Positions 1 through 11,776 of a stretch of 64,000 nt of DNA are shown here, piece by piece (positions within the stretch are counted from its first letter, which is position 1; every line of letters begins with the position of its first letter). The position numbers were made by a program, and so were the translations under genes. The stretch is from Parietaria judaica (taxonomy: Eukaryota > Streptophyta > Magnoliopsida > Rosales > Urticaceae), in assembly GCA_954871525.1 (NCBI GenBank), contig OX940872.1, positions 24,337,746-24,401,745 of the forward strand, written 5' to 3'. The notes below the pieces were generated by a model, which was given only the letters and a program-made list of their open reading frames with translations, was not told the origin of the DNA and ran no database searches.

Positions 1-1146
1 GCGTGTGACTTACGCGATCGAGCCTGCGATTCTCGCAGACGGGTTAGAACGGTTGAAAGCCTTCTGCGAAAGGCATTCGAAACGGCACCACGAAATTTGA
101 TTCTAGGTAGCTCGTGTGATCAAATAAGAGAACAACATTGTGATGAATGTTGTTGAAGATCAATTATTCATTAATATGTGAAAGTTGATGAATTAGATTA
201 CGAAAGCAAATTATGGATTATAATATGGCTATGAGAAAGACAGGTAATAATCACATTATAGTGTATCATTTGGCTCACAAAAGCACTTTGATACTTTCAA
301 TTATTTTAGTTAATTATTAGATAGAGACTTAATATTAATATACTAACATTAGTTAGTGCCAAACAACGCACAATAATTGATTAGTATCTTTATTGTACCT
401 CCAACATGTCTTATTTGTTAATGTCTTTATTATTTAGTGTGTTAGAAGATGAAATTCACACTCACTCTATTTAATAATTGTTTAACCCATTAAGAGATTT
501 AAAATGACAAATCAATTCAATTTACATTCATTTAATTAGATCTATTTAATTATATTATCTAAGATTTTAAAATCTATTAATGATTTTTTATATTCAACAT
601 TATAAAGTCAAAAACATAAATATAATAAGAATTAACACTTAATAACATATATAAAAATCGAACTTTTTACTCCTTAATCATGTCAAATTAGATCTCCTAG
701 TGTTATCTTATTTGTGCATTGTTCACCCGTTATTTAATCGTGTGAAACGCAGCTAGATTCAAATTCATTTATGGTAGATCCAATCCAAACTCATTAAAAT
801 TGTGTCTTAACCGTTTCGTATTTAGTGTCTCGCTTCAAATTGTCACCCATAACAAGAACTAAGAAACTAAGAGAGTGAACAGTCTTTCCCGAGAAAAAAA
901 AAAACAAAACAAAACAAGTATGAGCTCAAAATAATCAGGTGGTTTACTTATCATCTAAAAAAAATGATAAGTATTATCATTTGGAATTACCGATATATTT
1001 TATCGCCGCCGCGTTAATACAATATTGTAAATACGATTTTTATTAGTAAATTACAACACTGATATATCATATCTATAACAACAGGTTGTTCGAAATAGCA
1101 TGTGAAAATTGTTTCAAGAAAAAATATGTCAAAAGAAATTGGAGAG
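1..1146. other. Gene-free AT-rich flank downstream of the first CRK
   Basis: No coding exon is seen. The stretch ends next to the stop codon of the minus-strand CRK, so its right part probably holds that gene's 3' UTR. About 470-851 is a decayed copy of the hAT-type repeat listed separately. The rest shows poly-A/T runs and nothing else I can name. Confidence 0.6.
470..851. mobile_element. Degenerate, left-truncated copy of the hAT-type repeat also found at 45.3 and 46.6 kb
   Basis: This stretch follows, in the same order, words of the intact copy at 46640-47214: the AACCCATTAA block, ACACTTAATAACATATATA, the GTTATTTAATCGTGT block, ATTCATTTATGGTAGA and AACCGTTTCGTAT. It ends in AATTGTCACCCATA, close to the family terminus AATTGCCACCCCTA. 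The left terminus and the target duplication are not recognisable, so this is an old truncated copy. Confidence 0.6.
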
Positions 1147-4100
1147 CTAAACGACATGTAAATGAGCTGTGTCGTAGGTGCTCGTCGATTGGGTTGACTT
1201 ACTCGTCTCATTGACGCTGCCGCTGGAGCCGGTAGCGTACATGTAAAATGCGGGCCGAGCCGGAAGCGGGAGAGTGGCCGAGTGGCTGGTGAGCATCATC
1301 ACCGCCGAGGCCATGACGGGACGGAGCTCCGCGTTCTCCTGGACGCACAACAGCGCCACATGGACGCACCTCACGACTTCGCTCGTGTGCCCTTCCCCGA
1401 GCACCGGGTCCACCACGTTCGCCACGTTGCCCTCTCTCCAATTCTTCCACGTCTGTCCATTTTCATTAAGGGTAAAAAAAAAAAAACTGTCCCGACTCCC
1501 AATTGACATAATATCAGATTAAAAACTCGGAACCGGATTTAGAAAAAAAAAGAAAAAAAGAAATACGAATCGGTTCCAGATATCGACTTAAAAAATTATA
1601 TTGAGTCAATAGCTAACTTATTTTGCCTTTTCATTTTTATCGGGAAAAGCTCGATCTAGACCCAGCGCGGTTGTACCACGAAATACGTCTTTCGTGGTAT
1701 TTGTTCCTTCATTCTTCTAGATTTTTTACGGGAAACCCAATTTTGACCTACTCCAGTCCCGTTTATTGATTCTTAAAAAAGTCAGATTTACCAAAATAAA
1801 ATCTGGATCAAACCTAATTTATAAAACCTCGTAACCAGAAACCGGGACATAAAAAAATTCCTGATTTCGGTTTCACTCTATTCTTTTTTTTCCCACTTAC
1901 ATAGCTGAGAAGGTGCACCAGATCTTCCCCGCTATCCAACCAGCTGTTCCGCTTGGCGCTGACGATCTCCAGCACCAAAACGCCGAAGCTGAACACGTCG
2001 GACTTCGCCGAGAACCGCCCATGCAGCGCGTATTCCGGCGCCATATAACCGCTTTAACCAAACCACAAACATTATGATCAAATTATCCGAAGATTAGCAA
2101 GAGGCGAGTTAAATGTTTGAAAATTACTCACTAGGTTCCCATGTTCCGTCGAGTGGCGGCTTCGCTCTGGTCCGGCACAAACAGCCTCGCCAAGCCAAAA
2201 TCCGCTACTCTCGGGTTCATGTTCTCGTCCAGCAGCACGTTGCTCGCTTTGAGATCACGGCGAATGACTTTGAGCCGGGAATCTTCGTGCAGATAGACGA
2301 GTCCCCGAGCGATCCCGCAGATGATTCTGTACCGTCTTTCCCAGTTCAGCTTGTCGCGCTTCACGGGATCTGTACGGGAAGCCGTTTGACTCAGAAAATG
2401 GCATGTGAGAGATTGAATTGCTTTTCAGTTACGGAAGGTTTTACGTTTACCGAATAGGAAGCGGTCTAAGCTCCCATTGCCTAGGAATTCATACACTAGG
2501 ATTCGCTCCCTTGCTTCGGAGCAAAATCCCAAGAGAGTGACGAGGTTTCGGTGTTGAAGCTTGGCGACCAACGCAATCTCATTCGCAAACTCTTCTTCTC
2601 CTTGACTGGAATGACCCGATAACCGCTTCACCGCGATTTCTTGACCGCTAGGAAGCTTGCCCTGCAGAAAAAAAATTCCATCAGTTAGCTAGCAACTTGA
2701 AGTTGAGACATGTCAGGTCGAAGCCAGGACCAACACCGGGCTTTTGGCCTTTTTTGGCCCGGTCTCGGTTTTTCTAAAATCCACGATTTAAGGCTAAAAT
2801 AGAACTTCTAAAAGTCCTAAAACAGGGTGGATAATGAGAACTGGGCAGGTTTGGTTTACGCAAGCCTCGGCCTGTTCTCGGTCCCGGAATTTTGACATAA
2901 AAGGTTGGTTTTCGAACCGAAACCGGAACGAGAACAGGCCAAGTTGGGCTGTGGGCGAGAATTTCAACCCCTACTAAACAGGTAGAATTATCTCCTTCCC
3001 TCACCTTGTAGACCGAGCCAAACCCGCCTTGTCCGAGCTTGTGCTCATCCGAGAAGTCGTCCGTGGCTTCTTTTATCACCGAGAGATCAAACTTCAGCGA
3101 TTCCAGGCTCTTGACTGCATCATTATCTTGAAAAAATCGAGATTAAACCAGTGTTCAGGACATTGTAGCTTTCTTTTCTGCCTAACACGTTGATCTTACC
3201 ATGAACAATTTTCTTAGCTCTTCGGTACAGCAAAACGGCACAAGCGGTTGCAATAACTGTCACCAGGACGACAACCGTAACGATGATTTTCAAGAATGTC
3301 CGGGACGCAGATCTCTTCTTCCCTGCTCGTGAAATTCCGAAGCATGTAATTCGTGTAGAAACTCATACTTCATACAGCTTTAGCTCTATTATGCTCTATC
3401 ATACATGAAAACCCCGAAAACGGAATTTCCGTTTTTATTTCTCGAAAACAATGTCATCTCTAAAAAAATTCGGTTATTAGTAGTTTTCATATTTCTTGAA
3501 AACATATTTATTTATAGAATATAAAACAAAAACGGAATTACCGTATCCGCCATTTCCAATACAGTTTTTAGTGACTTTTACAATTTTATCATCTCAACAG
3601 CTCTAATGTTACCTGTGCTTGTGGGAGGAGAAAGGTCATCGGTGTCTGCCGGATTAACCGGCGGCGGCGGAAGAGAAACATAGCTAGACTGGTAAAACCT
3701 AAACACCTCGAACCAGACGAGGCAGCTCGGCCGCAAGGCCCGCCCTCCCTCCATCCCGCCGCAGCACCCCGAAACCTCGGCCAGCGCGCCCCGCAAGCAG
3801 TCCTGGCACTCGCCCGACGAAATGTCTGGCGTGCACTGGACCAGCCCGTACAAGGTCGGACTCCCTGCCGAGCCCGACACAAACTTCATGCCTGAACCCA
3901 TCGCAGCCCGCTCCGCTAGGCCTGTTACCAGCGCACAGAGCGTCGCGTTCTGGTCAACGGTGAGTCGGTTCGGGTTGGAAACATCCGTCGAGGGCTCGGT
4001 TTCGAGCCTCCCCGAGATGTTCCGGTTCGCATATCTGTTAAGATCACACGTTGACTAAGAGGTCATATATATATATATATATTTGTGTAGAAATATGAAT

Positions 4101-4480
4101 ATCGGTATGTATGAGATGAGCTCATATGAGTACCTGACCATGCACACGCCGTCCCATATCACCACCTCTTTCTGGTTCCGGCACGTGTCCCGGGCGGCTC
4201 TTGCCGTCGCGTTCGCGCAGCGTTGGCACTCCCTCGCGCCCACATCTTCCCGGCACTGCGCGAGAAGATAAACCTCGTCGGCGCCGGATCCGGCTCTCGC
4301 GCTGTAGAAGCCACGGCCGGAGGTTACATTGGACGGGACCGAGCGGAGGAGCCGCTTGAGGTTGCCGTCGTACTTGTCGTTCTCGGCGAAGAAGCCGCCG
4401 CTCGAGCATAGCTCCGTCTGCGCGGTGGCGAAAAGAGCAGGGCTTGTGATCAGCCATGTGATGATCAGCCATGTAATCAT
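1147..4480 (-). CDS. Cysteine-rich receptor-like protein kinase (CRK, DUF26/Gnk2 type), intact
   Basis: Eight exons read on the minus strand: 4480-4134, 4034-3613, 3322-3200, 3126-3005, 2661-2451, 2369-2132, 2051-1901 and 1452-1147. All junctions are GT-AG and phases join to about 639 residues, a usual CRK length. A short hydrophobic signal peptide starts at the ATG at 4480; the codon just before it is GTG. Two Gnk2 domains follow, each with C-X8-C-X2-C. One transmembrane segment lies at about residues 264-287, ahead of a basic stop-transfer stretch. The kinase domain has the loop [10 protein letters not shown], Lys350 in IAVKRL, DFG at 465-467 and MAPEY near 491-495. The HRD motif reads RRD (443-449 IRRDLKA), with Arg in place of His. 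CRKs are plasma-membrane receptors linked to redox, immune and stress signalling; the ligand here is unknown. The downstream paralogue at 6.6-10.8 kb has the same exon plan. Confidence 0.9.
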
Positions 4481-4637
4481 CACTGCAAATTTTATTAAAT
4501 TTGACGATGAATAAACATGACAAACAAGGATTTTGCAGGTCTTATAACTAGTCGGAAGTAATCATATTTCATAATAAAATTAGTTATTATTTTTGGTGGT
4601 GGTTCTTTCCAATTCTTTCCAATTGGCGAAAGAAGAC

Positions 4638-4701
4638 TTGACGTTGACTTCGGTTCGGTGGTGGTTCATACTTCATAGAGTGGCCATTATTTGATTTGAC
4701 T
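4638..4701. promoter_or_regulatory. Cluster of W-box cores upstream of the first CRK
   Basis: Three TTGAC cores lie within 64 bases, about 160-220 bp upstream of the CRK start codon: TTGACG at 4638, TTGACT at 4644 and TTGACT at 4696. TTGAC[C/T] is the WRKY-factor site common in defence and CRK promoters. Presence of sites is seen; use is inferred. Short cores also occur by chance in AT-rich DNA. Confidence 0.4.
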
Positions 4702-6626
4702 TTCAGAAAATAATTATAAAAATAAAAATAAAAAAATAATAATAATACTATTTAAAAAAAAAAAACTCTCGGTACGATGGTATCAGTTACCGTTTTATAA
4801 ATGGGGCGTGATTTATACTCTTAGCGTCCTGTAATGTTGTAAATACAATACCTAAAAAATTGTATTTTTTATAAAATCCGGGAAAGTCCGGATTCAGCAC
4901 ATGCTGAATCCATTTTTATTTTTATGGATTCGGACATTATGATTCTAGGGTAAATCCGGAACTAAAAATCTAAATCTTGTTTACCCTGGATCCAGATCTA
5001 TTGCTATTTACGCCCATTTAATCTTGGTCGTTGGATCAAAGGATCCGGCGACTAAAAAATTGATCATTGTAATTTTATTAAATAAATGCAAACATAAATG
5101 ATGAAATTAAAAATCAAAACCGAATTTGCGATTCTAGTTTTAAAACCGAAACAAAATGTATTTGTTCCGATTTCTTTGGATTTTACAAATCCGGATGAGG
5201 GTAGGGGATTTACTACTCTATATTTGCAGCTAGAGTTGAGGCTGGTGACGGCGCGATCCGTCGTGGCGGAATCGCCAGCGATCGCCAACACCGACGTCGC
5301 GATGCGTCGCGGTGCCGAGGGTCGCGATGCGTCGCGACGTAGAGAGAGAGAGAGACAGAGAAGACAGAGTGAAAGGGAGAGAGAGACGTCGCCATCCATC
5401 GCCAGCAATCGCGATGATTCACGATTTCTCACCTCTCCGTCGCGACGATCGCGAACTCCTCCTCCACGTCGCGAGGCGTCGCGATTCCTCCCCAGCAGTC
5501 GCGAGCCACAACTCTATTTGCAGCCTCAGGCCTCGGCATCATATATATGTGGTAATAACATCACGTGTAGTATATGCAACGGTAAGATACTATGATCATA
5601 CAAAATATAAATACGACCCATTAAAAAAATAAATAAATACAAGAGATAAAACTTAAAAGTGACATAAATAATACAAAAATAATTTTTTAAAATTTTAATT
5701 TGAACAACATTTCTCAACAAAGTGAATCACTTGTTTATTTTGCAACTTACAAAATTTATTGATTTTTATTAATTCTATTTCATTTTTGTGAATGATTTTA
5801 AAAATACACCATTTTTTTAAATAATATTTTTACTCAAACTGTTTCTATGCTTTCACTCGATATAAATTTATCGAATATGTTAATATAAATTGCAGTTTAA
5901 CAAACGTGTTGTTTTAATTAGCTAAATAGCTTGTTTAATTCGAATTATAAGTGTATTAATTAGTTTATTCGTATTTATTCGTGTAAATGTATGTTAAATC
6001 GAATTGTTAATTTGATTAGTTTTTTTTTTTTAATTCAAAATGTTTTAAATTATTAATATGGTTCATTCAAATTAATATTTGTTAAGAAAATTGAATTTTT
6101 ATTTTAAAAACCAAAAAAACATTTTTTATATTTGATTTTTTTAAATTTGGAATTCAAATATTTGTTTCCTAATTTATTATTATTTTTTTAAAATTAAAAT
6201 ATATTTGTATTGATTATTATTTATTAAAATAAAATTTAAATAAATTTGTTAGTTTGAATTTTAATATTAATTATTATTAATAATAAATGTAGAAATGTCA
6301 TTTTATATCAGTTAATGTGGTTTATTTGCTATGGCACAATATTAACCAAACAATGACTATTTTGACAATTTTAAACGTGTAAGAAAGCTAGTTAGCTTAA
6401 GTTCCCAAATAATTATAATTGTGTGACATTTTAAATTATTTGCATGTATTGTCTCATTAAATATTTATTAATATATTTTTAATATAAATAAAAAATATGA
6501 GATATTAATTATGTAAATAATTTCTTATGTAATTATTTATATAGAAGAATAATCTAATAGATAATAATTATATTCTTGTATCTTCTAAAGAGAAAAACAC
6601 AATTCTGTATCTACTATACAATTACA
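4702..6626. other. Spacer between the two CRK copies
   Basis: The spacer is AT-rich and holds poly-A/T runs and TTTTTATTTTTA-like low-complexity sequence, with no convincing exon. One GC-rich island at about 5240-5520 stands out and is listed separately. Its right end should include the 3' UTR of the second CRK. Confidence 0.6.
5240..5525. repeat. GC-rich island of repeated GTCGCGA words and a GA tract
   Basis: About 285 bp in which TCGCGATGCGTCGCG-like near-palindromes recur, around an interrupted AGAGAG tract at about 5341-5390. Base composition is sharply different from the AT-rich surroundings. Open frames of 100-165 codons cross it on both strands, but they are low-complexity Arg/Ser runs produced by the repeats. 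I do not call a gene. Origin unknown; it could be a fragment of a 5' UTR or of a transposon. Confidence 0.45.
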
Positions 6627-9600
6627 CTACAATGATAGAAAATGAGCTGTGCCGTAGGTGCTCGTTGATTTTGTTGACTTGCTCGTCTCAGTGACACTGA
6701 CGCTGGAGCCGGCGGCGTACAAGTAGAATGCGGGCTGAGACGGAATCGGGAGAGGGACCAAGTGGCTGGTGAGCATCATCACCGCTGAGGCCATGGTGGG
6801 ACGAAGCTCCGCGATCTCCTGGACGCACAGCAGCGCCACGTGGATGCACCTCATGACTTCGCTCGTTGGCCCTTCCCTGAGTACCGGGTCCACCACAATC
6901 GCCACGTTGCCCTCTCTCCAATTCCGCCAAGTCTGTCCAAAATTTTAATCAAGGGTAAAAGTTTTGTCCTGGTTGCCAGATCAGATTAAAAAATGGGAAC
7001 CGGTTTTAGAAAAGAAAAAGGAAAATTATTTACGGGCAATAATATACTTATTTCTTTTGCGTTTCACTGGGAAAACTCGATCTAGAACCGGTCCGGTTGT
7101 ATGACGAAATATGATTTTGACCCATCCAATCCCGGTTCTTGATTCTTTAAACTCCTGGATTTACAAAATCGATCGGGACCCGGAAAAAACCTAGTTTTCA
7201 AAATGTCGAAACCAGATACCTGGACTCAAAAACAAAACAAAAATCCCGATTTCGGTTCCAGTTTTTACTCTTTTATTTTTCTTTCACTTACGTAGCTTGG
7301 AAGGTGCACTAGATCTTCTCTGCTATCACACCAGCTGTTCCGCTTGCCGCTGACAATTTCCAGCACCAGAACTCCGAAGCTGAACACGTCCGACTTCGCC
7401 GAGAACCGGCCGTGCAGTGCGTATTCCGTGCCATATAACCGCTTTAGCAGGACCAAAAACATCATGATATGATTATCCAAAAATTAACACGAGCGAATTA
7501 AAAATTTGAACTACTCACTAGGTTCCCATGTTCCGGCGAGTGGCGGCTTCGTTCTGGTCCGGCACAAAAACCCTTGCCAAGCCGAAATCCGCTACTCTCG
7601 GGTCCATGTCCTCGTCCAGCAGCACGTTGCTCGCTTTGAGATCGCGGTGAATGACTCTGAGCCGGGAGTCTTCGTGCAGATAGACGAGTCCTCGGGCGAT
7701 CCCGCAGATGATTCTGTACCGTCTTTCCCATTTCAGCTCGTCGCACTTTGCAGGATCTGTACGGGAAGCCGTTTGGTTTAGAAAATGACGTGTGAGAGAC
7801 TAAATTAGTGTTTTTGTTGAAGATGGTTTTACAGTTTACCGAATAGGAAACGGTCTAAGCTCCCGTTGCGGACGAACTCGTACACTAAGATTCTTTCCCT
7901 CGCTTCCGAGCAAAATCCTAGGAGCGTGACGAGATTTCGGTGTTGAAGCTTGGCGACCAAGGCGATCTCGTTCGCGAACTCTTCTTCTCCTTGTCTGGAA
8001 TGCCAGGATAACCGCTTCACCGCGATTTCTTGACCATTCCGAAGCTTGCCCTGTGGAAAAAATTCCGAGTTAGCTAGCAACTTGAACTTGAAATATGCCA
8101 GGTCAGAGGTCGGGACGGGTACCGGGCTTTTGGCCCTTTTTGGCACGGTCTCGGTTTTCTGAAAATAGACTATCTATGGCTAAAAGATAACTTTTAAAAG
8201 CAAAAATTATAGAACATTAATTAAAATAGAAAATACTAAAACATGGCAGGTCCGGTCTATTGAAAGCTTTGGCCAATTATTTGTTATGTGTCCCGAAGAT
8301 CGATAAACTCAAAATGAAAGTATTGAAAATACCGGCCAACACTGACAAACCCAATCTCTTGAGAAATTAAGTTTTTGAATTTTTATCGGCTGCCTTTCTC
8401 ATTAACATAAGCTCCTTTAAACAGACCAGAGATTACAACCTGATGGGCCGAACCGGCCCTGATTAATAAACCTTTAAGAGAAATAGCATGAGATAGCCAA
8501 ATTGAAATGTTTGATTAGCCAAATAGCCAACGTTTTTTTTTCTTTGTAAAATAGCCAAATAGTTATTTAATAACATATTTTATACCTATAATACCCTTTT
8601 AACATATTAACATGGTTAATTTGTTTAAAAAAAATTGAAAAAAATTAATTTAAAAAAAAAATTGTTAAAATTTTAATCACGATTTTTTATTTTTAAACGT
8701 ATTAACTTCGTTAATACGTTTATTAACGGAGTTAATCTGTTTAAAAATGAAAAATCGTGATTAAAATTTTAACAAATTTTTTTTTTTATTTTTTTCAAAA
8801 AAAATAAAATAAAATTTCAAAAAAATTAATTTATTTTTAAACAAATTAACCACGTTAATACGTTTATTAACGTGTATTAACGCGTATTAACGGAGTTAAT
8901 TTGTTTTAAAAAATCGTGAATAAATTTTAACAAAAAAATATTTAAAAAAAAATTAACCACGTTAATACATGTTAATACAAGGGTAATCCGATCTTTCGTG
9001 ATTTATTAACGTGGTTAATTGGCTATTTGACAATATTAACTAAAACATTGGCTATTTGGCTAATTAGAGTTTGAAGTTTGGCTGTTTGGCTATTTGGCTA
9101 TTTGCCCAACCTTTCAACATAATTAACCTTAGCTAACTAAAATGAAAAGATCTACTTAAATAATTTAACGACATAATTAAAGTGATAAACTCAACTAAAT
9201 TAATATGAACGCTTAACAAAAATAACCCACATAATTAAATAACAGCTCTTATCAAATAAACGATTAAATCCGGGGCTGTATCATTATCTGTCCCAATTTT
9301 TTGACATAAAAGCTTGGTTTTCAAACTGGAACCGGATTGGGACCAGGCCAATGTCGGGCTGGGGAGAGAGAAGTTAATCCCTACTAAATAAGCTGAATTT
9401 TCCGTTTACCTCACCTTGTAGACCGAGCCAAACCCGCCTTCTCCGAGCTTGTGTTCGTCCGCGAAGTCGTCCGTGGCTTCTTTTATCACCGAGAGATCAA
9501 ACTTCAGCGATTCAACGCTCTTGACTGCATCATTATTTTGAAATCGATATTAAACCCGTGTTTAGAACAGTATAGCTTTCTTTTCTGCCAAACACATTGA

Positions 9601-10815
9601 TCTTACCATGAACAACTTTCTTAGCTCTTCGGTACAGAAAAACGGCACAAGCGGTTGCAAAAACCGTCACCAATACGACAGCCGTAACAACGACTTTCAA
9701 GGATGTCCGGGACGCAGATCTCTTCTTCTCTGCACGCAAAATTCCAAAAACTGAAATTTCTGTTTTTTGTTTTTCCGAAAACAAATTCATACCTAGAAAT
9801 ATTCCGTTTCTAGTTAGTGTTCATATTTTTTAGAAAACTTACATATAAAATGAAAAACGGAAACGGAATTACGGTTTCCGCCATTTCCATGACAGTATTT
9901 ACACTCTTACCATTTCAACACCTTCTAAAATACCTGTCGTTGTAGGAGGAGAAAGTTCATCCGTGTCCGCCGAAGAAGCCGGCGGCGGCGGAAGAGAAAC
10001 ATCACGAGACCTGTAAAACCTATACACCTCGAACCAGACCAGGCAGCTCGGCCACAAGACCCGCCCTCCCTCCATCCTGCCGCAGCATCTCGAGACCTCG
10101 TCCAGCGCACCAAGCAAGCACTTCCGGCACTCGCCCGACGAAACGTCCCTCGTACACTGGACCATCCCGTACAAGGTCGGACTCCCTGCCGAGCCCGTCG
10201 CAAACTTTGTGCCCGAGCCCATCGCTGCCCGCTCCGCTAGGCCCGTTATCAGCCCGTGGAGCGTCGCGTTCTGGTCAACAGTGAGCCGGTTCTGGTTGGA
10301 AACATTCATCGAGGGCTCGGTCTCAAGCCTCCCGGAGATATTCCGGTTTGCATATCTGTTAAGATCGCGCGTTGACCAAGAGGTCATATATATATATGTA
10401 TAGATAGATATATCGGGATGTATGAGATGAGTTCATATCAGTACCTGAACATGCACACCTCGTCCTCGCCCCATATCACCACCTCTTTCTGGTTCCGGCA
10501 CCTGTCCCGGGTGGCTCTCGCCGTCGCGTTCGCGCAGCGCTGGCAGTCCCCAGTGCCCACGTCGCCCCGGCACTGCCCGAGAAGATAGACCTCATCGGCG
10601 CCGGAGCCGGCCCTCGCGATGAAGAAGCCGCTGCCGGAGCTGAGGTTGGTCTGGACCGAGCCGAGGAGCCGTTTAAGGTTGATGTCGTATCCGTCGTTCT
10701 CGGCGAAGAAGCCGCGGTTCAAGCAGAGCTCCGTCTGCGCGGATGCGAGAAGACCGGGGCTTGTAATAATAGCGCCGAGAAGAAGAACATGAACTGGGTT
10801 TGAGTGACGACCCAT
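6627..10815 (-). pseudogene. Second, damaged CRK (tandem duplicate of the first)
   Basis: All eight CRK exons are recognisable: 10815-10445, 10355-9934, 9729-9607, 9536-9415, 8050-7840, 7756-7519, 7441-7292 and 6932-6627. Their lengths match the first CRK except exon 1 (371 bp, a longer signal-peptide leader with a clear ATG) and exon 7 (150 instead of 151 bp). Both Gnk2 domains, the transmembrane segment, [16 protein letters not shown], a normal IHRDLKAS and DFG are present. Two lesions stand out. Exon 7 has lost one base where the sister gene encodes Ala-Pro-Glu, so the frame shifts before the C-terminal half of the kinase. The acceptor of intron 3 reads AA instead of AG at 9538-9537. Intron 4 is expanded to 1.36 kb (343 bp in the sister) by a transposon. 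The last exon is still open and ends at the same place. An assembly error could mimic the single-base loss; the splice change is independent evidence of decay. Confidence 0.85.
8478..9107. mobile_element. Foldback Mutator-like element in intron 4 of the second CRK
   Basis: About 630 bp. The left end GAGAAATAGC...TAGCCAAAT pairs with the right end ...GGCTATTTGCCC. It is flanked by AACCTTTAA at 8469-8477 and AACCTTTCA at 9108-9116, an 8/9 match and therefore a likely 9-bp target duplication. Inside are further nested inverted AT-rich blocks around AACGTATTAACG-like words. The copy of this intron in the first CRK lacks it. No transposase is present, so it is non-autonomous. Confidence 0.65.
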
Positions 10816-11776
10816 AGGGCTTGAATCTCTCGTCTAGGGTTCCGAAAAGAAGATGATTTTATGGGAGAAGATCATCATGACTTGAAACCTGATGATCATG
10901 ATCAAAACAAGACATTTAAAAAAAAAAAAAAAAGCTTGATCTTCCTAGAGTGATGGATTCAAGGAAAACCATGCCATTTCCGGACATGGTTTTCGCGGGA
11001 AAAAAATAATGATCGTGTGCGATTCTCGCACCGATTTTAAGGCACGGTAAGACGTTAAGTTGGTACTCAACAAACACAAACTAAGAAATATAGCTCGGAA
11101 TTATAGACGATAAAAACATAAGAGTTTACATACGAAACTAAACCTGAATCCGAAATACATAAAGTTATGAATATTCCTACCTTCGATAAGCTGATTCAAT
11201 AAATTCCTGAAGATATTTTGTGAACATTTGGGTGGTTGACGTGGTTCCATCTTTGAGCTATGCTCCAAGTGGCAAACGAAGACTTTGACTTTGACTTTGG
11301 TTTTTTTATCGGCCAACAAAATTTTTTGTTTTGTCTTTTAGGACATCGCGGTAAATCACGGATATTGTTCTCTTTAAGACATTTTGCGATCTTGCCGCGG
11401 CTGTGCGAGCTGTTTTGAATTACCTCGTTGTCTCCAAGATAAAACAGCCCCGAACTACTTTTGTAAAGATCGTGTGCACTTTGGAAGTTTGAACTAGGCG
11501 TAAAAGTACTATATATATTTTTTGAAAAACGCAAAAAAAAAAAAAAAAAAAGGAAAAAAAGAGACAACATAAAATAGCAAGCACATATTATAATATCCTA
11601 GATCTTTATATAAATTGAGATTATAAAAGGTTGTTTTGTTTCTTACTTAAATACTGCTTTTGTGCTGAGTAGTTATGAATACTGAATATCTAGTGCGTTG
11701 TATTGAAATATGACGTAACACGTTCATTTTCAAGATTGAAGTATTTAAATTTAAAATATAATTGCATTTTTTTAAT
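10816..11776. other. Upstream region of the second CRK
   Basis: No exon seen. Just upstream of the start codon is AT-rich sequence with an A-run at about 10918-10933. W-box cores at 11237-11296 are listed separately. The rest, including an A-tract at about 11532-11552, is featureless. Confidence 0.55.
11237..11296. promoter_or_regulatory. W-box cluster upstream of the second CRK
   Basis: TTGACG at 11237, then TTGACT at 11285 and 11291 in a TTTGACTTTGACTT tandem, about 420-480 bp upstream of the start codon. Like the sites upstream of the first CRK, these match the WRKY core. The sites are seen; regulatory use is inferred. Confidence 0.35.

Noticed and set aside
5064..5595. Open frames of 100-165 codons on both strands between the two CRKs
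   Set aside because: They are Arg/Ser low-complexity runs produced by the GTCGCGA repeats and a GA tract; no conserved domain, and frames exist on both strands.
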